This document shows, one piece after another, positions 17,826-26,903 of a stretch of 64,000 bases of DNA. Positions within the stretch are counted from its first letter, which is position 1. Every line of letters begins with the position of its first letter. Origin of the DNA: BOG-224 sp963783505 (GTDB taxonomy: Bacteria; Acidobacteriota; Terriglobia; Bryobacterales; Bryobacteraceae); NCBI GenBank assembly GCA_963783505.1, contig CAWAOP010000018.1, forward strand, positions 1-64,000, in the 5' to 3' direction. The notes below the pieces were generated by a model. That model made no database searches. It saw only the letters and a list, made by a program, of their open reading frames with translations, and was not told the origin of the DNA. The position numbers and the translations under genes were made by a program.

Positions 17826-19139
17826 ATGAGCGATTACATTTACATGCTGGAGAGCCGCCTGACTCCGGACCAGAGCCGGGCCGCTGCGGAGGTGCAGGCC
17901 GCCGCGGAGCACGCCGGCGTAAACCTGTTCGTCGCCGGAGGCGCCATGCGCGATATGGTCGGCGGCTTCCAGATCCGCGATCTGGATTTTGTCGTCGAGG
18001 GCAACGCGCTCAAGCTCGCCAAAGCCGTTGCGGAAAGCTCCAAAGCCAAAATCCTCTCCGTTGACGAGACTCGCAAGAGCGCCGAGCTGCGCTTCCCCAG
18101 CGGTGTGACCGCCCAGATCGCCATGGCCCGCCATGAGACCGTCGCCCGCCCCGGCGCCAAGCCTCAGGTGACGCCCGCTACGATTCAGGAAGATCTCCGC
18201 TGCCGCGATTTCACCTGCAACGCCATCGCCCTTTCGCTGAATAAAGCCTCGCGCGGACTCCTGCTCGACCCCATGAACGGCCTGGCCGATATCGAACGGC
18301 GTGAGCTCCGGGTGGTCGGCGCGTACGGATTCTATGACGAGCCCTCGCGGCTGCTGAGCATCCTCCGCTTCCGCGTGCGCCTGGGCTACGCCATCGAAGA
18401 GCGGACGGCCATGCAAATGGCGAACGCGCGCGAGGCGCAGGTGGAGCAATCGATACCGGCGCGCTTCCTCGGCGAGGAACTAAAGCGTATCGCGCTGGAA
18501 GATAAGCCCGCGGAGACCGTGGCGGCCATGGAGGAAGCCGGCTATTGGAAGCTCTACTCGCCCGCGCTCGAAACCAAGCTCAACCTCGCCGGACTCGGAC
18601 GGCTCGAAAAGTACCTTCCCATGCTGCCGGCCGATCCCCATTGGCGCACCGCCCGATTAGGTCCGTTCCTTCACGCCTTCATGGAGAATCTGGCGCCCAA
18701 GGAGCGGCTGGCTCTGGCGAAATCCATCGAACTGGGCCGTTCGGAAATGGACCTCTGGCAGAAGCTTCCGGCGCGCGCCAAGAAGGTGGAGACGGCTCTT
18801 CGCTCGGCGCGCGCGCAGAAGGCTTCGCAGATCTACCGCATCGTAGTCGCCGCCGCGCCCGATGAGATCTTGTTCTTGCTTAGCGAGTCCGAGCAGAAAC
18901 AGGCGCGCGAACGCATTAAGAACCACTTCCAGAAGTACCTGCCCACGCTCCAGGAGATCACGCCGGAAGAGTGGGCCACAATTGAGGGCAAGCCCGGCAC
19001 TCCGAAATACGAGAAGGCCCGCGAAGCCTTCATCACCGAGCGTCTCGACCGCCGCCCCAAGAAGCCCGTGGAAGAAGCTCCTGTTCCGCCCCCTCCCGTT
19101 CCGGAAGAGCCGGCCCTGGCCATGCGGCGCGGAAGGTAG
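17826..19139 (+). CDS. CCA tRNA nucleotidyltransferase / poly(A) polymerase family
   Basis: Class II nucleotidyltransferase that adds or repairs the 3' CCA end of tRNA, or adds poly(A); the two cannot be told apart here. 437 residues. The head domain has the G-box FVAGGAMRDMVGG and the metal-binding DLDFVVEG, then DPMNGLADIERRELRVVG and DEPSRLLSILRFRVRLGY (residues 150-195). The C-terminus is extended by a Pro/Glu-rich tail (residues 405-437). It starts 60 bases after the recombinase gene on the same strand. Confidence 0.85.
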   Translation: MSDYIYMLESRLTPDQSRAAAEVQAAAEHAGVNLFVAGGAMRDMVGGFQIRDLDFVVEGNALKLAKAVAESSKAKILSVDETRKSAELRFPSGVTAQIAMARHETVARPGAKPQVTPATIQEDLRCRDFTCNAIALSLNKASRGLLLDPMNGLADIERRELRVVGAYGFYDEPSRLLSILRFRVRLGYAIEERTAMQMANAREAQVEQSIPARFLGEELKRIALEDKPAETVAAMEEAGYWKLYSPALETKLNLAGLGRLEKYLPMLPADPHWRTARLGPFLHAFMENLAPKERLALAKSIELGRSEMDLWQKLPARAKKVETALRSARAQKASQIYRIVVAAAPDEILFLLSESEQKQARERIKNHFQKYLPTLQEITPEEWATIEGKPGTPKYEKAREAFITERLDRRPKKPVEEAPVPPPPVPEEPALAMRRGR

Positions 19140-19277
19140 GGGGCCCGGCGCTTCGCCCAATGCCAGTTGCTCCGGCGAAGGCGGCGCCGCTCTCAGCCGG
19201 CGCAACTACGGCGAGACCATCGCGCACCTGGTCGAGCCTACGCGCTTTCCCTGCCAGTTCTGCGCCTACTACGCCGC

Positions 19278-20643
19278 TCAGTGAGTGGGCCCAGACGCTG
19301 CGCCAGGGTTTGAATCGCCGATCGAGCGAATCGCCTTGGCGAATTCGGGCCACGTTCGAACGATCATCGCCTTTCCGTTCAAAGCCGCCATCAGGTCGCC
19401 CATTATGCCGAAGCGTGGAAACAGCATTTGATCGCCCGCCTGGGGAGGCGCGGGGCAGAAGAGATTGGCGTTCGGGTCCAGGCTGACCGGATCGGGGTAG
19501 TCAGGCCGAACCCGTCGGCGCGCGGCCCGCTATCCCGCACGACTCCCAACGCTGAGAGGCCGCCGCCGATTGAACGAAATACCGAATGTAGAAGTACCGC
19601 TGCGATACGCCGGCGTGGGCTGCCGTCAGCGCCGAAAACACATCTCGCGCGGCGCGCGACGCCATGTATTGCGAGAACTCCGAACCCAGGATAATCACCG
19701 TTTCCGAGGGATCGGGCGCGCGCAGTTCGGCGGTAACAAGGGACGCCAGCAGACCGGCGTCACTGGCAGGATTCGGCTTCCATCGATGCAGCTTTCCATG
19801 GGGGTCCGCCGCTTTCTCCGCGGCTAGCGCCTTGAGCGCCTCCTTGACCGACTCCGATTGAACGCGACCCAGGTCGCTGAGGCGAAAGTCGTCGTCGCGA
19901 AACAAATACTGGTCCGGCAGGCCGTAGATTGCCAGCCGAACGCTGCGCGCCGGGGCTTGTTCCAGGAGCAAAGTCAGCTCGTTCCGCCAGTTCTCGTCAA
20001 GGCCGTCCACGATCACAGTAAGGCGGCGGAAAACCGGCGGGTGCGGCGTGGGCGGCGTCCATGATCGTCCCTTGACGTCGCCTGGAAGGATAGGATTACT
20101 GAAACCCGGAGCGAGCCGGTCAAAGCTCGCCTCAAACTGCCACTCGCGGGAGCACGCGCGGCCCAAATCGTCGGTAAGAGCCAAGGCGGCGGAGTAATGC
20201 CCGTCGCCCACCTGAAATTGGCCAAAGAGGTAGCCGGAGCCGGCGTTTTTCGGGGGCGGTGACAGCGTACTATCGCTCGCCAGATAGACGGGCTCGCCGC
20301 CGTCCGGCGTAATGCGCACGACAATGCGCCAGGAATGGCCCGGGCCGCGGGCCTGATTCACCGGCACGGTGACGCTGTAACCGGTGCGTATCCGCATTTC
20401 GAAGGTGACCACGGGCTGCACAGGCGTAATCTGACAGCGCAGCGTGTTACCGCCTAGCGGCGGATGAAAGTCGGGAACGGTCACGATCTCCTGCCCGCTC
20501 ACCATCCCCGACAGTGCAATCCCTAACCACGCGGCTCGCGTCAGCGAGAAACGGCGCAAACCGCTTAGCCGCACAAAAGCGAGAGGCGCCGTTCGCGGAA
20601 CACTTGGAACTCCGGCATGCAGGGCCAGTTTTGAAGGCTCCAT
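19278..20643 (-). CDS. Secreted Acidobacteria-type VWFA-like hypothetical protein, 3' frameshift
   Basis: Secreted protein of unknown function. The start ATG (20643) follows GGAGG at a good distance. A signal sequence ends near VSGQE. The middle contains RRLTVIVDGLDENWRNEL, a VWFA-like beta strand, and later VIILGSEFSQYMASRAARDV. The frame opened by that ATG stops at 19501 after a proline- and glycine-rich tail. Beyond it another frame encodes a convincing C-terminus, DYPDPVSLDPNANLFCPAPP through MVAALNGKAMIVRTWPEF-like sequence to the TGA at 19278. One inserted base between about 19500 and 19570 would join them. It is divided from the next upstream VWFA gene by 240 bases. Confidence 0.55.
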
Positions 20644-20714
20644 GCGCACCTCCTTACCAAAAGCAGCCGCCCGGCGGTCTGGGACGGCAATTGAGGCCAG
20701 GACTATCCGGCTTG

Positions 20715-20720
20715 ATTATA
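20715..20720 (-). promoter_or_regulatory. Possible -10 element (TATAAT)
   Basis: A perfect TATAAT on the minus strand about 72 bases before the start at 20643, in an AT-rich pocket (20710-20735) of an otherwise GC-rich gap. No convincing -35 hexamer is found 17 bases upstream, so this is tentative. Confidence 0.3.
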
Positions 20721-20890
20721 TATTAGACAGGATCTACAGGCCTGTTTGCCTGCGAACGGTTCGCTTCAAGCCGTCCTTAGGATCGAGCGTGCAAGGCCAA
20801 TTCGCTGGCGCCGCCTCAAGGATGCGGGCCGTGCGCGCCGGCTAGGTCTGGGGAAGTTCGTCCGCGTGATGGGAACATTGCAGCGCCCTT

Positions 20891-22339
20891 TCACGGCGTC
20901 ACGGGAACGGTCAGCGATCCAATGTGCCCCGAAGTGTGATCCATCACGACGATCTTCAACTCGGAAAGCCCCGGTTTCGGCTCCAGCGTAACGGTCGCGT
21001 GGATTCCCTCCTTCAGCGCAGCTTGGTAGCGCTCGTTGTTTAGCGACACCTCGATCATCCGCGTGATCCGGTCCAGTTCCTTTCCGTCCGCCGAGCGCTG
21101 AGAGAGCACGCAATCCACCGAGCCGCTGTGGCGCCCGCCCGATTCCGGAAGATCCAGGTCCGCGATAGCCACCGTGATTGGCGCCCGCAGATTGCCGCCA
21201 TCCTTCTCGATTGCCGTGCGAATCTCGATTCCAACGGCGTCGATTGTGCTAGCCAAAGCGTCCGCGATGCGGCGCTCAGGATGCGGTTCATAGGGCGCCG
21301 ATTGATAGTTTTGCCGGTAGTGCAGGTCCACGCCGCTTCGTTTCACTTCGACCTTGAGCGTATGGTACGGCTCTGCTTTCTTTTCCGAATCGTCAACGTA
21401 GAAGCCCAGCGTGTAGGTAAGATCGCCATCCGTCAAAGCATGGTCAATGGCGCCCCGGATGTCGTTCGAATAGGTAAACAGTGCGCCGCCCGTGCTCTCG
21501 GCGGTCATCCTCATACGCTCGCGGTCTTCCGTGTTCGCTCCCCAGGGAGCGGGTCCAGCGAGACGCGCCGTTCTTACGGATCCGTCCGCTTCATTCCAGT
21601 TGAAGGCCATCGGGTCGGGACTCCCTTCCGCCCGAATCTCGGGAAAGCCCTCAAGGCCCCTGGCATCGACGATGTAAACCGCGAAATCCGCGCCAAACAG
21701 CCCGACGGAGCTTGAGCCCGTGATCCACACCACGCTTTTCCGGCCCGGGACGCGCGCAAGCCGGTTCTTGATCTCCCAGGCCGCCCTGGCGGTGAGTTCC
21801 GCTCGCTCCTCGCCCGGGAGGTAACCGATGAACGGCCACTTGGTGTACTTGTCGAGCGCGGCGCCCAACTGCGATGAATCGCTGGTGAAGTCCTGAACCA
21901 TGCCGATAGTCTCGCCAAGAATGAGGACGCCCACGTAATCGCCGGGATGGATCACGCGGAGGCTTTTCAGCACGGCCGGCCTGGCCCGCATCATATCCAC
22001 GAAGTTCGTGTTGAGCAGGTCCCAGACCACCAGGATCGCGTTTCCTTGCTCCGCCGTCCCCGTTGGCCGATTGCCGAACTCGTTCGGCGGAAGCGGCTTG
22101 GAACTGGCGGGCGGAGGAGTCTTTCCCCTGGAAGTCACATCGAAGAACGCGATGTCTTGCTTCTTGCCATCGTCGGACAGCGTGAAGTCACTCTTGGCCA
22201 AACCCGCAACGGGGCCGTTCTTGTCCGTCGCTATGACATTCACCTGAACTAGCCGCGAAGAGATGCGAAAGGTAGGCGTCTGCGCCGCGAGCGCGGATAT
22301 GAACAACGCCATCCCCAACTGCGAACTGGCTCTGTGCAT
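20891..22339 (-). CDS. VWFA-related Acidobacterial domain protein (TIGR03436 type)
   Basis: Secreted 482-residue protein. It has a signal peptide, then FRISSRLVQVNVIATDKNG and GLAKSDFTLSDDGKKQDIAFF, the opening of the VWFA-related domain typical of Acidobacteria. The core follows: ILVVWDLLNTNF (VWFA strand with DxxN in place of the DxSxS metal site), VGVLILGETIGMVQDFT and RKSVVWITGSSSVG. The C-terminal 180 residues are beta-rich (YTLGFYVDDSEKK, ITVAIADLDLPESGG). GGAGGTATC precedes the ATG. Its role is not established. Confidence 0.8.
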   Translation of the reverse strand: MHRASSQLGMALFISALAAQTPTFRISSRLVQVNVIATDKNGPVAGLAKSDFTLSDDGKKQDIAFFDVTSRGKTPPPASSKPLPPNEFGNRPTGTAEQGNAILVVWDLLNTNFVDMMRARPAVLKSLRVIHPGDYVGVLILGETIGMVQDFTSDSSQLGAALDKYTKWPFIGYLPGEERAELTARAAWEIKNRLARVPGRKSVVWITGSSSVGLFGADFAVYIVDARGLEGFPEIRAEGSPDPMAFNWNEADGSVRTARLAGPAPWGANTEDRERMRMTAESTGGALFTYSNDIRGAIDHALTDGDLTYTLGFYVDDSEKKAEPYHTLKVEVKRSGVDLHYRQNYQSAPYEPHPERRIADALASTIDAVGIEIRTAIEKDGGNLRAPITVAIADLDLPESGGRHSGSVDCVLSQRSADGKELDRITRMIEVSLNNERYQAALKEGIHATVTLEPKPGLSELKIVVMDHTSGHIGSLTVPVTP

Positions 22340-22463
22340 GATACCTCCATAAAAAGGTATCAGAATCCGAAACTCGACGCAACGAGATTCGCCGACGATC
22401 CCGTTGTTCCCTGGGCGCGCCCGGACTACTGATTGTCGAAGATCAAGTGAGTAAGGCTATCTT

Positions 22464-23406
22464 TCAGTTTTCCGACGGTCGCTCGATGTGATCGATGACA
22501 AGAAACTGCCCCGTGCCTTTACCGGCTTCGAGCTTTAGTCCGAGCTTCTGCACGGCGCTTACAATCGCTCCCAGCGGATCCGCGGGAGCGGACAGGGGCG
22601 TGCTCCCGTCACGCGGTTGCGGCGTTCCGTCGGGACCGAATCCCGCCATGACGTCCGATGGCGAGAGATCCAGATGGACGTCAAACCGCCCGGTAAGGCC
22701 GGTCTTGTCCATGACGTCCCGATCCAGCCATGCCGAAAACTGCAAGCAGAGCCCCGCCATCGTCTGGCTTGAAGTGTCCATTCCTCCGGTTCGCAAAATC
22801 CGATAGAAGCCGCACGGCGGAGGCTGGCCGGGCCCAGGAGGCTGAGGCGCGCCGTTCGAGAAGTCCGGGACCGTGCAACTTCCTTCCTTCGTTGGCTGCA
22901 GCTTGCTTCCGCCCTTTGCCACAGTCAACTCGTAGTCTTGGACTTCTCTCGCCTCGCGGCGGATCTTGAGCTTGCACCGGTCTTCGAGCAGCGCCTGCAT
23001 CAACGGGCCGCGCATCATCTCCCGGCTCGCTGGCCCATCGGCTTTCATCTCGACCGTGTACCGGTCCGTGTTGACCCATGCGGGACCGCTGCTGATTTCC
23101 TGGTTGAGGACTCTCGTCGAGACGGGCGGCCCATCGAAGCCCGTCACTGGATCAAGAGGCCACGGCTTGCCATCCGGGTAGCCCGAGTAAGCCCACCGGA
23201 TCAGCTCCGCCACGGTCTGGCATCCCGCATTCAATCTTCCCGGCGACCAGTCCATCGATCCACCGCCGCCGCCCTTGCGGCGCGTCCGCCTGCTTGCACG
23301 GCGTGATGGAAGCTACTTCGATCTTCGGGCGGGCCGTAGGCGCGGACTGAGCCAAGCCGGCGGACGCCGCTACAACAAATGTAAACAAAACCCTAAGAGC
23401 AGCCAT
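22464..23406 (-). CDS. TIGR03435-family secreted protein, one frameshift
   Basis: Member of the Solibacter-type paralogous TIGR03435 family; function unknown. The start MAALRVLFTFVVAASAGLAQ at 23406 is a signal peptide, then KIEVASITPCKQ. The frame is lost at about 23270-23277, where removing one G from a GGG run restores PQG into a glycine-rich GGGGS and then MDWSPGRLNAGCQTVAEL. The rest has the family landmarks RYTVEMKADG, LLEDRCKLKIRREAREVQDYEL, DKTGLTGRFDVHLDLSP and the terminal GTGQFLVIDHIERPSEN. It starts about 50 bases after the cupin gene on the same strand. Confidence 0.8.
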
Positions 23407-23456
23407 CCCAACCCCCCTGATCCTACGGCCTCGAAACGGTCCCTTCGGCCAGTTTC

Positions 23457-23852
23457 TCACTTCCGATACTGCTCGTCCCTGACGTGTTCCATCCACTCCA
23501 CGACCTTGCCGTCAAGCTTCTCCTGAATGGCAATGTGCGTCATGGCCGTGGTTGGCGTGGCGCCGTGCCAGTGCTTCTCGCCGGGCGCGAACCAGACCAC
23601 GTCGCCCGGCCGGATCTCCTCCACGGGCCCGCCATCGCGTTGAACCCAGCCGCAACCTGCCGTGACGAGGAGCGTCTGGCCGAGCGGATGCGTGTGCCAT
23701 GCCGTGCGCGCGCCCGGTTCGAACGTGACGCTCGCCCCCTGTACCAGCGCCGGATCGGGCGCCTGAAACAGCGGATCGATTCGCACCGTCCCCGTGAACC
23801 ACTCCGCCGGCCCCTTCACGGAAGCTTGCGCTCCGACTCTCTTGATTTCCAT
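23457..23852 (-). CDS. Cupin-domain protein
   Basis: 131-residue single-domain cupin. Motif 1 is ARTAWHTHPLGQTLLVTAG with two metal-ligand His, and motif 2 is PGDVVWFAPGEKHWHGATP. The wider pattern (EWFTGTVRIDPLFQAPDP at the start, THIAIQEKLDGKVVEWMEHV at the end) matches the mandelonitrile-lyase/carboxymuconolactone-associated cupins, but no enzymatic role can be assigned. It follows the dehydrogenase gene by about 56 bases in the same direction. Confidence 0.75.
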   Translation of the reverse strand: MEIKRVGAQASVKGPAEWFTGTVRIDPLFQAPDPALVQGASVTFEPGARTAWHTHPLGQTLLVTAGCGWVQRDGGPVEEIRPGDVVWFAPGEKHWHGATPTTAMTHIAIQEKLDGKVVEWMEHVRDEQYRK

Positions 23853-23908
23853 GGGCTACCCCTCCGCCATCATACATTGCTCTCGAGCAGCGCAATGTTG
23901 ACGGTCGC

Positions 23909-25011
23909 CTAAATAGCTTCCGCCACCGCCCTCGCCATCTCCATCGTTCCCGCCTTGCCGCCTAAGTCGTAGGTGCGGACGGCGCCTTGGCGGATGACTT
24001 CGGCTACGGCCGCTTCGATACGGCGGGCTATGGCGTTGTCGCCGAGCCAGTCCACCATCATCATTGCGGCCAGCGTCGCCGCCAGCGGGTTGACTTTGTT
24101 CTGTCCCGCGTACTTGGGCGCGGAACCGTGCGTCGGCTCGAACACCGCGTACTTCGATCCGATGTTGCCGCTGTAGGCGAAGCCCATGCCGCCGACGAGC
24201 TGCGCGCAGAGGTCGGAGAGAATATCGCCGAACAGGTTGGTGGTGACGATTACGTCGTAATTGCGGGGGTTCTTGAGGAGCCACATGCAGATGGCGTCCA
24301 CATTGGCGGCGTCGAATTCGATTTGCGGGTAACGGGCGGCCACCTCTTCGGCTTCTTCCAGAAAGACGCCGCAGGTGGCGCGCAAGACGTTGGCCTTGTG
24401 CACGGCCGTGACCTTGCGGCGGCCGTTCTTCACGGCGTACTCGAACGCCGCCTCCACGATGCGCCGCGAAGCCTCGCGCGTCACGCTGCGAATAGTGATG
24501 GCCGCATCGTGCGGAATGCGCTCCATGGCCGTCTCCGCATAGAACGCCTCCGGTACGCGTGGAAACTCGACGCCGATGTACATGCCCTCGGTGTTCTCGC
24601 GGAAGACGACGATATCGATATCTTCGCGATAGTTGAGCGGGCTGCCGCCAAAGGCCCGGCAGGGGCGCAGGCATACGTACAGATCGAGCATCTGCCTCAT
24701 GCGCACGATGGGGCTGCGATAGACGAGACCTTTGCCCCGCAGCTCGGGCGCAGAGTTCGCGCGCGGCCTCGGCGGCGGGCTTGGAAGTGATGGCGCCGAA
24801 GAAGGCGCAGTCCGTCGCGGCGAGCAGGTCGAGAGTGCGCTGCGGGCAGGGCATCGCCCTCATTCACCCAGAAATCCCAGCCGATGTCGCCGTGGAGGTA
24901 TTCGGCTTGGAAGCCGGCGGCGTCCAGAACCATGCGAGCGGCGTCGCAGACTTCGCGTCCGATGCCGTCGCCGGGGAGCCAGGCGATGCGGGGTTTGGAG
25001 TGCAAGTTCAT
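23909..25011 (-). CDS. Isocitrate/isopropylmalate dehydrogenase family enzyme, two frameshifts
   Basis: NAD-dependent oxidative decarboxylase of a 2-hydroxy acid with a beta-carboxyl group. The start MNLHSKPRIAWLPGDGIGREV (25011) carries the family phosphate/NAD loop. After about 50 residues the frame shifts near 24841-24846 and again near 24745-24755; each looks like one extra base. Downstream are SPIVRMRQMLDLYVCLRP (substrate-binding Arg residues), RENTEGMYIGVEFPR, the catalytic KANVLRATCG and FEPTHGSAPKYAGQNKVNPLA. I cannot tell isopropylmalate, tartrate or methylmalate-type substrates apart. It belongs to the minus-strand module with the LeuC/LeuD-like and lyase genes, separated by a palindromic repeat. 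Confidence 0.8.
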
Positions 25012-25043
25012 AAGGAGTGTCTCCAAGGCGCCGCGCTGCTGGA

Positions 25044-25128
25044 GTGGGGTGGGCAATCCTGCCCGCAGCCGCCTCTCAGGCGGCTACGCCGGCTGATAGC
25101 CGGCGGCGGCCATGATTGGCCGCCCCAC
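25044..25128. repeat. GTGGGGTGGGC-type palindromic repeat
   Basis: About 85 bases beginning GTGGGGTGGGC and ending GGCCGCCCCAC, with an inner self-complementary block around CGCCGGCTGATAGCCGGCG. It lies between the LeuD-like and dehydrogenase genes and may act as a processing or attenuation hairpin within the operon. Confidence 0.6.
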
Positions 25129-25140
25129 AACGGCGCGGCA

Positions 25141-25635
25141 TCAGGAATGGTAGAGCCTCTTGAGATATGGAATCAGTCCGCCGGCTTCGAGCAACTCGAC
25201 GGCGCGCGGGTCCAGCGGGGCGGCCTGCGTCGCCGCGCCGGTCGACAAGTTGCGGATCTCGCCTTTCACCAGATCGATTTCCAACTCGTCGCCTTCCTTG
25301 CAGTCGATCCGCGCGACTACCGCCGGCAGGCCTAGATTGATGGCGTTGCGGAAGAAGATGCGCGCGAACGAATGCGCGATCACCGCGCCCACGCCCGCGA
25401 ACTTCAGCGCCGCGGCCGCCTGCTCGCGGCTCGAACCGCAACCGAAGTTGGCGGCGGCCACGATGAAATCGCCCGGTTCGATTTTCGATCGAATCTCGGG
25501 ATACGCAAGCTCGAACAGATGCTCGGCGGTCTTCTCACGGTCGGTGATGTTCAGGTATCGGCCGGGATAAATGATATCGGTGTCGATGTTCTCGCCGAGG
25601 ACTGCCCGCTGCTTTACTTTCGCCACGCATGACAT
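25141..25635 (-). CDS. LeuD-like hydratase small subunit, fused in frame to the upstream LeuC-like part
   Basis: Swivel domain of a 3-isopropylmalate dehydratase/homoaconitase-type enzyme. VLGENIDTDIIYPGRYLNI (DTDxI motif), the FIVAAANFGCGSSREQAAAAL signature and IAHSFARIFFRNAINLGLP are all present. About 164 residues from the ATG at 25635. There is no stop codon between this part and the LeuC-like part: HPDREV runs directly into MSCVAKVKQ. Either the two subunits are fused, or the ATG is used separately by coupling. GAGG stands only two bases from that ATG, which argues for a fusion. The downstream repeat lies between it and the dehydrogenase. Confidence 0.8.
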   Translation of the reverse strand: MSCVAKVKQRAVLGENIDTDIIYPGRYLNITDREKTAEHLFELAYPEIRSKIEPGDFIVAAANFGCGSSREQAAAALKFAGVGAVIAHSFARIFFRNAINLGLPAVVARIDCKEGDELEIDLVKGEIRNLSTGAATQAAPLDPRAVELLEAGGLIPYLKRLYHS

Positions 25636-26897
25636 CACCTCACGATCGGGATGCGCGATTCGTCCGGCGACGGCCGAAGCGGCAACCACGGCCGGGCTGG
25701 CCAGATAGACGAACGAATCCTTGCTGCCCATGCGGCCGATGAAATTGCGGTTGGTGGAGGAGACGCACGTCTCGCCCGCCGCCAGAATCCCCTGATGCAC
25801 GCCAACGCAAGGGCCGCAGCCCGGCGGATTGATCGATCGCGCCCGCCGCCACGAGCGTTTCGAGATACCCCAGCCGCATGGCTTCGCGGTAGATCTGCTG
25901 CGACGCCGGAATCACCACCAGGCGCGTGCGCGGATGCACCGTGCGGCCGGCGAGAATCGCGCGCCGCCACTTCCAGATCTTCCAGGCGTCCGTTCGTGCA
26001 GGAACCGAGCACGGCCTGATCGACAGGCATGTCGCCCAGCGCCGAGAGCGGCTTGACGCGATCCACCGCATGCGGGCAGGCGATCTGCGGCTCCGGCAGA
26101 TCGCGTTCGGCGTCGATGTGAAGCATGCGTTCGTAGGCCGCGTCCGCATCCGGCGCGAGCATCTCGATTTCGCCCTGAACGCGCGGGCCGCAGATAGTCG
26201 AGCAGCGTTTCGTCCACCGGCGTGAAGGCCACCTTGGCGCCCATCTCCATCGAGAGATTCGCCAGCACCATGCGCGAGGCCACGCTCATGCGCCGGATGG
26301 CGGGGCCATCGAACTCCACGGCGCGGTAATCCGCGCCCGCCGCGCCCAGCCTGCCGATGATGTGCAGGATCAGATCCTTGGCGGAAATCCACGGCCGGAA
26401 CTCGCCCTCCACTTCGATGCGCAGCGTGGCGGGCACCTTGAACCACAGCGCGCCCTCGGCCCACACGCCGGCCATTTCGGTGGCGCCGATGCCCGGTGGC
26501 GAAGGCGCCGAACGCGCCGTGCGTGGTGGTGTGCGAATCGGTTCCCACCAGCACCATGCCGGGCCGCACGTGGCCGTTCTCCGGGCAGCACCTGGTGGCA
26601 GATGCCGCCGCGGCCCACGTCGTAGAAATTGTCGATGCCCTGCGCGGCCGCGAACTCGCGCACGGCCTTGTGCGTGGTGGCGGTCTTCTCGGATTCGGCG
26701 GGAATGCGGTGGTCGAAGATGATGACGATCTTCGACGGGTCCCAGACCTTGGGCATGCCGATTTCGAGAAAGCTCTTGCGGACCAGGTCGGCGTTTTCGT
26801 GGCTCATGGCGAGATCCACTTGCGCCACCACGATCTGGTCGGGCGATACGCGGTCGAGGCCCGATGCGCGGGCCAGGATTTTCTCCGCCAGAGTCAT
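25636..26897 (-). CDS. LeuC-like hydratase large subunit, five frameshifts
   Basis: Iron-sulfur hydro-lyase of the aconitase superfamily. The start MTLAEKILARASG lies seven bases after the lyase stop. Family landmarks are preserved across frames: the HRIPAE segment, GMVLVGTDSHTTTHGAFGAFATG, IGATEMAGVWAEG, the cluster cysteine in SCTNGRLEDL and the last two in GCGPCVG. Breaks lie near 26580, 26491, 26186, 25957 and 25835. Each is one extra G or C (for example GGG for GG in ATGIGAT). Because every active-site motif is intact, the breaks are probably sequence errors. No LeuA gene is near, so the substrate may not be isopropylmalate. Confidence 0.8.
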
Positions 26898-26903
26898 AAG
26901 AGT

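Noticed and set aside
23909..26897. Programmed ribosomal frameshifting in the LeuC/LeuB region
   Set aside because: Breaks are numerous, lie at unrelated sites and have no slippery sequence with downstream structure. Extra bases in short G/C runs explain them better.
23909..26897. Ordinary leucine biosynthesis operon
   Set aside because: No leuA is present, a lyase leads the operon and the LeuC and LeuD parts share one frame. It is not excluded, but I did not name leuB/leuC/leuD on this evidence.
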